Assembly (NCBI GenBank): GCA_020635085.1
Contig: JACKAL010000001.1
Location: 186,001 to 250,000, forward strand
DNA length: 64,000 nucleotides
Direction of reading: 5' to 3'
Source: Pseudobdellovibrionaceae bacterium
GTDB lineage: Bacteria > Bdellovibrionota > Bdellovibrionia > Bdellovibrionales > JAGQZY01
The position numbers and the translations under genes are program-made. The notes under the pieces were generated by a model. That model ran no database searches, was not told the DNA's origin, and worked only from the letters and a program-made list of their open reading frames with translations. This document shows, in pieces, positions 44,102 to 52,741 of this stretch. Each line of letters opens with the position of its first letter. Position 1 is the first letter of the stretch.

Positions 44102-45505
44102 TTAAAATTCAAAGTAGATAAATTTCTGCACATCTTCTGCGGAAAAAATAATTGATAAAAACAATAGTAATAACGAAAGGGAGACCAGAGTCATACGATG
44201 GCGTGTAAATGATAATGTTTTATGTATTTGATGATGAAACATTAAATGTAAAGGAACAAAAGTAAAAATTAAAAGGAAGGAGGCATCGGTGTGATCAAAA
44301 CGCAAAAGGTGTCTGGTGTCCGAAGCAAGGGTTACCAAAACATCTTTTGCAACAGAGAGGTTTCTGGCGCGAAAAAAAACCCATGCTACAACAACAATGG
44401 CCATGGTGTAGGACCATTGTAGGAATGCTTTTAATTTAGGTGTTTTTGCAAAAGGAATAAAAGTGAGTTGAGAAGTTACAAAACGTTCAATGGCAAGCAC
44501 GCCGCCATGAATGCCTCCCCATATCACAAAGGTCCAATTGGCGCCGTGCCATAACCCACCCAGAAGCATAGTGATGAGCAGGTTGCGATAGGTGAGCCAA
44601 GTGGTAAAACGAGAGCCGCCGAGGGGAATATACAAGTAGTCACGCAGCCAAAGAGAAAGTGTAATGTGCCAACGTCTCCAAAAATCTTGTAAACTCTTTG
44701 CTGAATAAGGGAGGTTAAAATTGATTGGGACTGAAATACCAAACATAAGCGCTGAGCCAACCGCCATGGTTGAATATCCCCAGAAGTCACCTAATATTTG
44801 AATGGTGTATCCTAGCACACCTTGCAGGGTGTTTCCTGAGCTAAAACTCTGAGGGGCATCAAAAATTTTATCGACAAAAGGGGCAATGCCATCGGCAAAA
44901 GTCACTTTCAAAAAAAGTCCTATGGTAACTAAGGTAAAACCATTAAAAATGGTTTGCCAGGTGAACGGAATTTTTTTTTGCAACTGTGGCATGAGTTCGT
45001 TGCGGTGGCATATGGGGCCTGCAATCAATTGGGGAAAGAACATGATAAAAAGAATGACGTCGAGAGGGTTTTTATCGAACTTAAATTTTTCCTCTTTAGC
45101 GTCTAGGGTGTAGGAGATGATCTGAAAAGAGTAAAAAGAAATGCCTAAAGGAAGTAGTAAATGGAGTTTGGGCGCATTGTACGTAAGGTTCAACGCTTGC
45201 GCCATATGTTCGATATTGTACAAAATAAACTGAGAGTACTTGAAGTAAGCCAGTAAACCCAGGGTGGTAAAAACAGCGAAATAAGAGATACGCGATGAGT
45301 GCCACTTCTTTTGTAAATGGGCACAAAACCAATTTAGGAGGCAGACCGCCCAAAGCAAAAGAATAAACGGTGCATTCCAGCTCATGTAAAAGATGGCGCT
45401 CGAAATAAAAAGAATAACTTTACGTATCGATTGTAAAGGGGTTACCCAATACAATACGACAGTAAGTATAAGAAGGATAAAGTATTCAAACGAGTTAAAT
45501 AGCAT
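44102..45505 (-). CDS. MBOAT-family O-acyltransferase (second copy)
   Basis: This 467-residue polytopic AlgI-like protein retains WRRWHITLSLWLRDYLYIPLGG (about 277-298) and GGLWHGANWTF with the catalytic His at 320. Where the first copy has the common FDFSGYSDMAVG motif, this protein has LGDFWGYSTMAVG (about 238-250), so the acidic FDFSGYSD stretch is altered. It forms a unit with the SGNH-like gene downstream and follows the methyltransferase gene by 3 bases. Confidence 0.88.
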   Translation of the reverse strand: MLFNSFEYFILLILTVVLYWVTPLQSIRKVILFISSAIFYMSWNAPFILLLWAVCLLNWFCAHLQKKWHSSRISYFAVFTTLGLLAYFKYSQFILYNIEHMAQALNLTYNAPKLHLLLPLGISFYSFQIISYTLDAKEEKFKFDKNPLDVILFIMFFPQLIAGPICHRNELMPQLQKKIPFTWQTIFNGFTLVTIGLFLKVTFADGIAPFVDKIFDAPQSFSSGNTLQGVLGYTIQILGDFWGYSTMAVGSALMFGISVPINFNLPYSAKSLQDFWRRWHITLSLWLRDYLYIPLGGSRFTTWLTYRNLLITMLLGGLWHGANWTFVIWGGIHGGVLAIERFVTSQLTFIPFAKTPKLKAFLQWSYTMAIVVVAWVFFRARNLSVAKDVLVTLASDTRHLLRFDHTDASFLLIFTFVPLHLMFHHQIHKTLSFTRHRMTLVSLSLLLLFLSIIFSAEDVQKFIYFEF

Positions 45506-45508
45506 GCA

Positions 45509-46447
45509 CTATTTAAGACAACCGTAAAGAACTCTGTACTGACTCAGCGGATACTCAAAGGGGTGTGGTGCTAAAACTTTAAATACCGCACTAAAACCAG
45601 CTTCTTTAAGAGCGCGAAGAAGTGACTCTTCACGAGCCCAAAAACTGTAGGTATTGTCTAAAGAGGCACGGACTTGATTGAGTCTTTCTTTTTCAGTAGC
45701 TCCCTCACGGTGTTCTTGGAATAAATAACCCTCAAAGCGTCCATCCGCCATCACCGGGCCCTTAAGGCGATGGTTGGTAACAGAATCAAACTCTGATACG
45801 TGGGTGTATATAAATCCTAGACGATCTGTCATATCGGCGAAGTTTTGCAACATCGGCCAAAAATCATTTTCGCCTAAGTGGTGCAAAATACCTAGAAGAA
45901 GGGTGATATCAAAAGAGCCAATATCTTTTTTGCCGACGGTGCGAACATCGGATTGAAGAAATTTACAACGCTCATCAAAACCGAAAGCTTTTGCGGCAAA
46001 AGTGGAACGTTTCACATAAAGATCGCGTCCTTCCACGCCCATTACGGTGGCGCCGAGATTGGCAAACTCAATACTATGACCAGCCTCTCCGCAGGCGAGG
46101 TCTAAAACAGATAGGCCATTTAAATTATCACGACCAAGGAAACTTTTTGTAAAGTCCACAATGCCCTCACCAATTGTTTTGAGGCCGGTGGCTTTTTTAA
46201 AAAAAACAGCATCGGAAGGATTAACAGATTTTAGATTGTGACCAAAATCATAGTAGTGGGCCCAGGGGGTTGAGGGCTCTAATTTTTTCAGCTCACTTTG
46301 GATTTCATGCTGCGACAATACTCCAGTATATTTTTGTGTAGGTTGTCGTAGAGCTACTGTTCCCTTGCTCGGGTTCGTACTTTTTCCAGGGGTTCCAGTT
46401 TTTGCATTATGCTTTGAAGCTGCTTTTTTAAAAATTTTTTGTAGCAC
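45509..46447 (-). CDS. SAM-dependent methyltransferase
   Basis: This 312-residue protein starts with GTG (AAGGGGA six bases upstream). It has a basic, low-complexity N-terminus (1-40), motif I VLDLACGEAGHSIEFA (about 113-128), VMGVEGRD, and LLLGILHHLGENDFW (about 190-204). The GILHHL sequence resembles TylF/UbiG-like and DUF1698 methyltransferases. It is the first gene of the MBOAT-SGNH unit, so it may act on the same glycan. Confidence 0.78.
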   Translation of the reverse strand: MLQKIFKKAASKHNAKTGTPGKSTNPSKGTVALRQPTQKYTGVLSQHEIQSELKKLEPSTPWAHYYDFGHNLKSVNPSDAVFFKKATGLKTIGEGIVDFTKSFLGRDNLNGLSVLDLACGEAGHSIEFANLGATVMGVEGRDLYVKRSTFAAKAFGFDERCKFLQSDVRTVGKKDIGSFDITLLLGILHHLGENDFWPMLQNFADMTDRLGFIYTHVSEFDSVTNHRLKGPVMADGRFEGYLFQEHREGATEKERLNQVRASLDNTYSFWAREESLLRALKEAGFSAVFKVLAPHPFEYPLSQYRVLYGCLK

Positions 46448-46534
46448 GATAGTTCCCCTTATTTTTTGTTAAGTTTGATTTTATTCTCTTTTTGTGGAGC
46501 TGAGTCAAAGTCTTTTAATGGTTTTAGAGGGTTC

Positions 46535-47617
46535 TTAGGCATTCGTCCTCATTTCTTTTTGGCTCCATTTAACAAGATTTGAAATGCCCTCCCGAAACGT
46601 GATTTCCGGTTGCCAACCGAGAATTTTCTGGGCTTTTCTGGTGTCTCCACACGCATAGCGGATATCTCCAGGGCGAAAATTCCCTGATACGCCTATCAAG
46701 TTTTCAGAAGCGTTTAGGGTATCGGCAATTGTTTTTGCGGCTTGTAAGATGGTTGTGGGTTGGCCAGAGCCCAAGTTTATGATCTCTCCGTTACGGATAT
46801 TTTTTTGTAAACCGAGGACAAGGCCGGATGCAATATCATCGACATAAATAAAGTCGCGCACAATTTGTCCGTCTTCAAAGATCTCAATAGGCTCTCCACG
46901 AAGGAGTCGAGCAGTGAATATCGACAGAACACCTGTGTAAGGGTTTCTTAAAGACTGGCCAGCACCATAAACATTTTGAAAACGAAAAATAAGGGATTTA
47001 CTTTTAAGTCTTGATTGCAGCGTTAAATACTCTTGCATTAATTTGGTCGAAGCATAAACGGATGTGGGTTGGGGAGATGCGGTTTCTGTGGCCGGTATAG
47101 GCTCACCTAAAACCGTTCCCGATAGCATGATAGGATTGAATATTTTTTGGCGTATGGCGTCCTCTGTTCTTGCAGGGGGAACGACAGGTGTTTGAGATTC
47201 TGGGTTATGCCATGGCCCCTCTCCGTAGACAGCACGTGATGAAGCGAGAACAAATTGTTGTAGATTGGGCGCATGTTTTAGTAGGGATTCAATGAGAATA
47301 GCTGTACCTTGTACGTTAACAGAGCAGTAGCGCTGTATCTCGTCCATAGATTGGAAGGTGCCAGTCTCTGCTGCTAGATGAAACACGTGTGTAGGTAAAA
47401 AAGAGCAGATTGCGGCATCCACAGCGGCCTTGTCTTGGATGTCAGCCTTTACACAGGTCACATGTGTTGGTAAATGGGGAAAGTGGGCATTAGGTCCGTG
47501 CACCTGTTCGTGTAGGTTATCAAATACACAGATGGGAGCGGATGGGTGTAGCTCCAACAGATTTTTAATAAGCCGCAGGCCAATAAATCCTGCGCCGCCA
47601 GTAATTAGTATTCTCAT
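46535..47617 (-). CDS. NAD-dependent epimerase/dehydratase
   Basis: This 360-residue extended-SDR enzyme has TGGAGFIG at residues 6-13, HLAAETG, ASSRAVYGEGP, YASTK (catalytic Tyr/Lys) and VRDFIYVDDIASG. The pattern resembles UDP-glucose/GalNAc 4-epimerases and WbpP/WcaG-type enzymes; the product cannot be fixed from sequence. The residues GTFQS-x-x-E following HLAAET are a little atypical. An 18-bp perfect palindrome lies just upstream of its ribosome-binding site. Confidence 0.85.
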   Translation of the reverse strand: MRILITGGAGFIGLRLIKNLLELHPSAPICVFDNLHEQVHGPNAHFPHLPTHVTCVKADIQDKAAVDAAICSFLPTHVFHLAAETGTFQSMDEIQRYCSVNVQGTAILIESLLKHAPNLQQFVLASSRAVYGEGPWHNPESQTPVVPPARTEDAIRQKIFNPIMLSGTVLGEPIPATETASPQPTSVYASTKLMQEYLTLQSRLKSKSLIFRFQNVYGAGQSLRNPYTGVLSIFTARLLRGEPIEIFEDGQIVRDFIYVDDIASGLVLGLQKNIRNGEIINLGSGQPTTILQAAKTIADTLNASENLIGVSGNFRPGDIRYACGDTRKAQKILGWQPEITFREGISNLVKWSQKEMRTNA

Positions 47618-47629
47618 TCATTTCCTAGG

Positions 47630-47647
47630 ATAAATAATATTATTTAT
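47630..47647. repeat. 18-bp perfect palindrome upstream of the epimerase gene
   Basis: The run ATAAATAAT/ATTATTTAT is a perfect 18-bp palindrome about 13 bases upstream of the epimerase ATG and adjacent to its AGGAA ribosome-binding site. It is all A/T, so part of the symmetry could arise by chance, but a repressor site or RNA hairpin covering the initiation region is possible. Confidence 0.5.
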
Positions 47648-47783
47648 TGCCAGAGTTAAATAGCATCAATTGGCTACTAAATCTAGGGGCTGTTAACGTT
47701 TATCTGGGACTTTGACGCAAATCCCAAGAGCTTAACTTAAATATAAGCAAAAAGACTGCCGATTTTACATGTCATGAGGCGAT

Positions 47784-48836
47784 CTATAAAACTTGGTCGA
47801 GATGGTCTATGCAATGGGAGTCGAATAAATTTTTCTGAACAAATTTTTGGCTGAGGGAATCCAGATTTTCCTGTTTGTTGTAAATAGCTCGAATGTGATT
47901 TATCCAGTCTTGAGTATTCTTGAGTATGGGTAAAGGTGCGTACTTTTGGACATCTAGATTATAGCCTGAGATAAGAATCGGTTTTTGAAGTACTGCAGCA
48001 TCAAGGGCAATGGTTGATGGGGTTGTCACAACAACGTCGGAGATAGAAACAATAGCCGGACCGGTGTAGGGCTCCCATTGGGGAGATTTTGGATCTAAAA
48101 TTAAAATATTTTTTGGAAAGTTAAAGTCCAACTTACAACGATCTGTTAGCCAGCGTCCCTCATGGTGGGGCTTAATTAAAAATGTGATCTCCGGAAGCTG
48201 CTGTGCGGTGACAATAAAATCTTCTATGAACTGGTTGCGAAATAGATCGTCATAACGGTTCCAATGGAGGTTTTCAAATACTCCAACGACAAAGGGTGCT
48301 GGTTTTTTTAGCTCTGTTGCAACTGAAAAACGTTTTGTGCATCCAAAAGGAATGCATTTATTTTTGGTGTCTTGACGAATGTGAGGGTGAAGTTGGGAAG
48401 TGTCTGACCAAATAAGAATTTTTTTTGAGGCAAACTGAATATCTTTGATAGGGAACTGGGTGTCACTATAGGTGAGGCCAATATTTTCTAGGCCATGTTG
48501 CATAGTTATCGTTTTCTTGCCAAGGAGATTAGCAAGACGGGTAAAGAAGTAGCCAAATTTATGAGGGCGTGCCGATGTTTCCACGGCGCTGATCACAACC
48601 CTACTAAAAAGAATGGCCTTTACAGCTTTAAGGAAGTCGACTTTAGACTCAACACTTTGCCACTGAATGGGCATTTCTTGTAGGTAGCGCATAATTCGCG
48701 GAGATTTTGGAAGCATTTTTTTATAAACAAGGCAAATCACTTGGTGGTGCTTGCTGAGGCGATCCTCGATGATGGGAGACAGTAAATCAAGGTCTTGAGG
48801 CAAGTGAATGAGAAAGCAAAAAGTTTGTTTTTTCAT
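47784..48836 (-). CDS. GT-B-fold surface carbohydrate transferase, glycerophosphotransferase-like
   Basis: This 350-residue protein begins MKKQTFCFLIHL if the ATG at 48836 is used; an ATG at 48887 would add 17 residues but has no ribosome-binding site. MQHGLENIGLTYSD, ILIWSDTSQ, EITFLIKPHHEGRW, and the C-terminal ISDVVVTTPSTIALDAAVLQKPILI match the pattern of CDP-glycerol glycerophosphotransferase/capsule and 'surface carbohydrate' GT-B proteins. Its precise donor is unknown. It is a single - strand gene with short flanking gaps. Confidence 0.65.
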   Translation of the reverse strand: MKKQTFCFLIHLPQDLDLLSPIIEDRLSKHHQVICLVYKKMLPKSPRIMRYLQEMPIQWQSVESKVDFLKAVKAILFSRVVISAVETSARPHKFGYFFTRLANLLGKKTITMQHGLENIGLTYSDTQFPIKDIQFASKKILIWSDTSQLHPHIRQDTKNKCIPFGCTKRFSVATELKKPAPFVVGVFENLHWNRYDDLFRNQFIEDFIVTAQQLPEITFLIKPHHEGRWLTDRCKLDFNFPKNILILDPKSPQWEPYTGPAIVSISDVVVTTPSTIALDAAVLQKPILISGYNLDVQKYAPLPILKNTQDWINHIRAIYNKQENLDSLSQKFVQKNLFDSHCIDHLDQVL

Positions 48837-48973
48837 AGATCCATGTTGTTGGCTGAATGGAACTAGTTTTTGTCTAAAATAAGGCATTTAGCAATAGTAA
48901 AGCCGATCAAATATTTTTATAACGCACATCCTTTGTGAGTAGTAAATACTCCTATTTCCTGCGATATGTAGAT

Positions 48974-49003
48974 TTGAATTTCATAAAAGATGCGTGTAAT
49001 AAT
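48974..49003 (+). promoter_or_regulatory. Probable promoter for the GT8 gene
   Basis: TTGAAT at 48974-48979 (four of six) is followed by 18 bases and AATAAT at 48998-49003 (five of six) with an upstream TG at 48995-48996, making an extended -10. The start would be near 49010, about 40 bases before the ATG at 49051. Confidence 0.45.
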
Positions 49004-49050
49004 TATTTTAAAACCGATATTAGAGTAAAGTACTTTTTTGGGAGGCAATA

Positions 49051-49971
49051 ATGGCCAAATATAAAGTTTTTGTAGGTACAGATACGTCACAGCAGTTAGC
49101 TGTAAAAGTTTTAGAGCACTCTATCAAAAAATATGCATCCGAAGATGTGGATGTAATACCAATGTGCGACCTTCCTGTACCGGTTCCTAAGCTTGTACGT
49201 AATCAACAACGTACAGGTTTTTCCTTTAGTCGTTTTTGCATTCCAAAACTGATGAATTACCAAGGGAAAGCGATTTATGTTGATGCGGATATGCAGGTAT
49301 TCTCAGATATTATGGAAATTTTTAATTGGCCAATGAATAATCACAAAATCATAATTCAAAAACCATTAGAGAAAACAGAAGCAGATACGCATCACAAAAT
49401 TGGAGCTCCTAAAAAGCGCATTCGTCAATGTTCCGTGATGCTTATTGATTGTGAAAAAGCGCACTGGGACGTGGAGGAGATCGTCGCTGGTCTCGATCAG
49501 GGTCGTTATAACTACGAGCAACTGATGTATGAACTATGTATTTTAAAAGAAGATGAAATTGGTGAAGAGCTTCCCTTTACATGGAATAGCCTTGAGCAGT
49601 ATGACAAAAACACACAGCTAATCCACTACACAGACATGAAAACTCAGCCATGGGTAAGCACACGTAATGTCAATGGCTGGGTTTGGTTTAAAGAGGTGCG
49701 TGAAATGCTACGTAACGGCTCATTAAAGGAAGAAGACGTTGCGGCTGAGATTAAAAAGGGTTATTTTCGTCCATCGCTACTAATAGATGTAAAACATTAC
49801 AATAAAATACCGAGCCCCTTGTTTTATGCGTGGGCTGGCTTGTTGCACATGTATGATTCTCTTTTAGGCTACGAGCCCCACAAAGAAGTGTATGAACGTT
49901 CGGGAAGAATCAAAAAAGCATTAAAAGAAGAACAGCGCATGGCTGGTTTGAGCATGGCTCAGAAAGCTTAG
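49051..49971 (+). CDS. Family 8-like glycosyltransferase
   Basis: This 306-residue protein has the GT8 pattern: KVFVGTDTSQ near the N-terminus, FSRFCIPKL, the DxD motif in YVDADMQVFSDI (about residues 75-86), and NSLEQYDKNTQLIHYTDMKTQPW, which resembles the C-terminal HY-x-x-x-x-KPW motif of family 8. ATG follows TTGGGAGG. Such enzymes use UDP-glucose, UDP-galactose or similar donors. Its 3' end overlaps the convergent WbqC-like gene by 4 bases. Confidence 0.82.
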   Translation: MAKYKVFVGTDTSQQLAVKVLEHSIKKYASEDVDVIPMCDLPVPVPKLVRNQQRTGFSFSRFCIPKLMNYQGKAIYVDADMQVFSDIMEIFNWPMNNHKIIIQKPLEKTEADTHHKIGAPKKRIRQCSVMLIDCEKAHWDVEEIVAGLDQGRYNYEQLMYELCILKEDEIGEELPFTWNSLEQYDKNTQLIHYTDMKTQPWVSTRNVNGWVWFKEVREMLRNGSLKEEDVAAEIKKGYFRPSLLIDVKHYNKIPSPLFYAWAGLLHMYDSLLGYEPHKEVYERSGRIKKALKEEQRMAGLSMAQKA

Positions 49972-50657
49972 ATAAACTCATGGGCCTTGGGCCCAGTGTG
50001 AAAAAGTAGATCGATAATCGAGGCACTTTTAATAAAAAGAGCCTTTTGTTGAGGGTAAAGAGGTTGAGTGTAGTGGAAGAATTCAACATGAATGTTTTCT
50101 TTTGTGAATGCTTTAGTACTATCTATATAGTTTTTTGCAGAAGGGCCAGATAAGTAATGAGAGCCGTTTAATTTTTTTATTAAAAAAATTAAACGTTGTA
50201 ATCGATCTAGCTGCGGATCAATAGGAATTTCGCTCGATCGATGGAATTGGCAATTCAGATGTAAAAAATTTGCTATGTCTTTAGTTAATGCGATATCTAG
50301 ATCTGCTATGAACAACCACTCCTGATTTAGTCGTTTTTCTATCCAGCTGTAGTAGTCTTCGAAATATGGTGTGGTTCGATAGCTTTGTTTAAGTTGGCCA
50401 AGTATTTTTCTTGACCAATTTTGGTCATTATCTATTGCTGTTTCATAAATTTTTTGACCAAACCTATTTTTTGTTTTTACGGGAACTGATAACCATTTTA
50501 GTTCATTATTGAGCACGCAACGATTTCGATTGCGCCAGCCATGCTTATCGTATTGGACATCGTCATAAAAAATAAAATGTTGAGATCTTTTGATAAAGGC
50601 AAAGTAGCCTTGCCAGGGAAGAAAGCTTGGTTGGATAATTGAAATAGTAGTGTTCAT
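49968..50657 (-). CDS. WbqC-like family protein
   Basis: The ATG at 50657 gives 229 residues beginning with the family-typical IIQPSFLPWQGYFAFI, then FYDDVQYDKHGWRNRNR and WLSVPV. These are hallmarks of the WbqC-like family (PF08889), which is regularly linked to O-antigen aminosugar loci. The gene follows a WecE-type aminotransferase by one base, so the pair probably acts on the same 4-amino-4,6-dideoxy sugar. An N-acyl transfer or condensation role has been suggested for WbqC proteins but is not assumed here. Confidence 0.85.
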   Translation of the reverse strand: MNTTISIIQPSFLPWQGYFAFIKRSQHFIFYDDVQYDKHGWRNRNRCVLNNELKWLSVPVKTKNRFGQKIYETAIDNDQNWSRKILGQLKQSYRTTPYFEDYYSWIEKRLNQEWLFIADLDIALTKDIANFLHLNCQFHRSSEIPIDPQLDRLQRLIFLIKKLNGSHYLSGPSAKNYIDSTKAFTKENIHVEFFHYTQPLYPQQKALFIKSASIIDLLFHTGPKAHEFI

Positions 50658-50658
50658 C

Positions 50659-51810
50659 TTAGGGTTTGAAACTATATAGTGATTCAACAACGAGTTGAGT
50701 TTGTTCAATTGATAAGCTTGTGAAAAATGGAAGCCTTAAAATTCGATTACTAATGTCCTCAGTAATCGGACACGAACCTAGCTTGCCTCCGAGTTTTTTT
50801 CCCATTTCAGACAAGTGGAGTGGGGTATAATGAAAAACACTATAAATCCCTTTAGACTGTAAGTGCTCCATGAGTGTACTGCGAAACTCTAAAGAAGGAG
50901 TTATAACGTAAAACATATGATATGCTTGTTCACAGTGAGGGGGGACGAAGGGGAGATTGGTATTTGTATGTTTTGACCATTCAGATAGTGCATTAAAATA
51001 AAAATTCCAAATTTGTCTTCTTTTTTCTTGTACATTAGTTGCGTGCTCTAGTTGAGCATACAAAAAAGCGCTTAAGATATCAGATGGTAAAAAACTTGAG
51101 CCAATGTCAACCCATGTGTATTTATCAACTAAGCCACGATAGAATTGCTTTCTATTTGTTCCTTTGTCTCGGAGGATCTCGGCTCGTGCAATATATTGGC
51201 TGTCATTAATAAATAAGGCACCGCCTTCTCCACACGTGAAGTTTTTTGTTTCATGAAAGCTTTGTGTTGCCAGTGCGCCAAACGTGCCAAGATTTTTGCC
51301 TTTATATTTGCCAAATAGTCCGTGAGCATTATCCTCAATCACAGCAATATTATGTTCTTTGGCAATAGATAGAATATCATCCATTTCACAGCCCACACCT
51401 GCATAGTGTACAGGTATAATGGCTTTGGTTTTAGACGTGATTTTCTTTCTTAAAATTGATTCGTCTATATTGAGTGTATCAGGCCTTATGTCAACAAATA
51501 CGGGTCGAGCACCTCTAAGTATGAAGGCATTGACTGTTGATACAAAAGTGAAAGAAGGTACTAAGATTTCGTCTCCAGGATTAATGTTTAGAAGCAGCGC
51601 CGCCATTTCAAGTGCGTCTGTACAAGATGTTGTTAATAGGCATTTTGGTAGTGAGAATTCTTTTTCGAAAAATTCAGTACATTTTTTTGTATAGCTTCCA
51701 TCCCCAGATATATGTCCTTGACGTATCGCATCTGTGATATACTCAAGCTCGCTACCCAGAAAACTCGGCTTATTAAAGGGTACAATAAGGTCACTATTTT
51801 TTGTCTGCAT
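50659..51810 (-). CDS. dTDP-4-amino-4,6-dideoxy-sugar transaminase, WecE/RffA type
   Basis: This 383-residue PLP enzyme has PFNKPSFLGSELEYI, SGDGSYTKKC, TSCTDALEMAALLLNI, VHYAGVGCEMD, the PLP lysine K189 in SFHETKNFTCGEGGALF, and RDKGTNRKQFYRGLVDKYTWVDIGSSFLPS, nearly identical in pattern to WecE. It converts dTDP-4-keto-6-deoxyglucose (from RmlB) to an amino sugar such as dTDP-Fuc4N or dTDP-Qui4N. It lies next to the WbqC-like gene and diverges from the cassette at 52 kb. Confidence 0.93.
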   Translation of the reverse strand: MQTKNSDLIVPFNKPSFLGSELEYITDAIRQGHISGDGSYTKKCTEFFEKEFSLPKCLLTTSCTDALEMAALLLNINPGDEILVPSFTFVSTVNAFILRGARPVFVDIRPDTLNIDESILRKKITSKTKAIIPVHYAGVGCEMDDILSIAKEHNIAVIEDNAHGLFGKYKGKNLGTFGALATQSFHETKNFTCGEGGALFINDSQYIARAEILRDKGTNRKQFYRGLVDKYTWVDIGSSFLPSDILSAFLYAQLEHATNVQEKRRQIWNFYFNALSEWSKHTNTNLPFVPPHCEQAYHMFYVITPSLEFRSTLMEHLQSKGIYSVFHYTPLHLSEMGKKLGGKLGSCPITEDISNRILRLPFFTSLSIEQTQLVVESLYSFKP

Positions 51811-51863
51811 GCACTTGCAGGATATACGGTAAGAGGGTTACATTGCCAACGTCTTCGCTTGTT

Positions 51864-51892
51864 TTGCGATAATTTGCGCGTAGAGTTATTAA
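51864..51892 (+). promoter_or_regulatory. Possible promoter of the 52-58.7 kb cassette
   Basis: TTGCGA at 51864-51869 (four of six) is spaced 17 bases from TATTAA at 51887-51892 (four of six). It lies in the 157-base divergent gap between the WecE-type gene (-) and the TylF-like gene (+, ATG at 51968). The match is modest. Confidence 0.35.
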
Positions 51893-51967
51893 ATAGGAAT
51901 AGACTTTCTAATATGAGCTTATATAAATGTCACAAATAGTTTATTTTACTCAGAAAGTTGGAAGTTT

Positions 51968-52741
51968 ATGGCAAGTAATCATGAGTCCACACGCATTAGT
52001 TATTCGAGCTCAGAAAGTCTAAAAGCTAGAAGTGAATTGTTCGAGCGATTGCAAAATTATCAGGCGACTCCAGAGGAGATGGAGAGATCTTTAGGTTTGT
52101 TTGTTAGAGGATCACTGCTTGCGCGTTTTTTTGGTATACGTGAAGTATACGAAAAAATTGTTAATAAACCTGGTATTATCATCGACTTGGGTACATGGAG
52201 GGGACAAACAGCTGTATTATGCGAAAATTTACGTGCCATTTTTGAGCCATTGCATTTAAATCGACGTATTGTTTGTTTTGATACCTTTGAAGGGTATAAA
52301 GGGTTTTCTAGTAAAGATAAGCCATCTGAAATTCACAAAGATGGTACATACAAGGTTCAACAAGATTATGCGATTTATTTGCAAGACCTTCTCGAGATTC
52401 ATGAAAAAAACAATGCTATGGGACACAACTTTGGTAAGCATAAGGTTCTCAAGGGTGATTGTAGAGAAAAATTAAAAGAATTTTTTGCAACGAATTCTCA
52501 TGAGGTTGTTGCACTGGCCTTTTTTGATGTGAACTCATACGATCCCACACTGAAATCTTTTGAAATGATTTATGATAGGTTGGTTCCAGGTGGGATAGTT
52601 GCATTTTGGCAACTGACTCGTGAGTCAATACCAGCAGAGGGAATGGTGTATGCGACTGAAATAATGCAAAAATATAAGCATGAAATCTTCCGCTCCCAGT
52701 TTTACCCTGGGCTTTGCTATATTAAAAAGGAGGGAATATGA
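51968..52741 (+). CDS. TylF/macrocin O-methyltransferase-like protein
   Basis: This 257-residue protein has IIIDLGTWRGQTAVLCENL (motif I, about residues 70-88), RRIVCFDTFEGYKGF, VLKGDCREKLKEF and ALAFFDVNSYDPTLKSFEMIYDRLVPGGI. These fit TylF-type sugar O-methyltransferases. In place of the common DxD metal site (FFDVDSY-like), it has FFDVNSYD. Its stop overlaps the FAD oxidoreductase ATG by 4 bases (ATGA). It is the first gene of a compact six-gene cassette. The substrate is probably a dTDP- or UDP-sugar but is unproven. Confidence 0.8.
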   Translation: MASNHESTRISYSSSESLKARSELFERLQNYQATPEEMERSLGLFVRGSLLARFFGIREVYEKIVNKPGIIIDLGTWRGQTAVLCENLRAIFEPLHLNRRIVCFDTFEGYKGFSSKDKPSEIHKDGTYKVQQDYAIYLQDLLEIHEKNNAMGHNFGKHKVLKGDCREKLKEFFATNSHEVVALAFFDVNSYDPTLKSFEMIYDRLVPGGIVAFWQLTRESIPAEGMVYATEIMQKYKHEIFRSQFYPGLCYIKKEGI

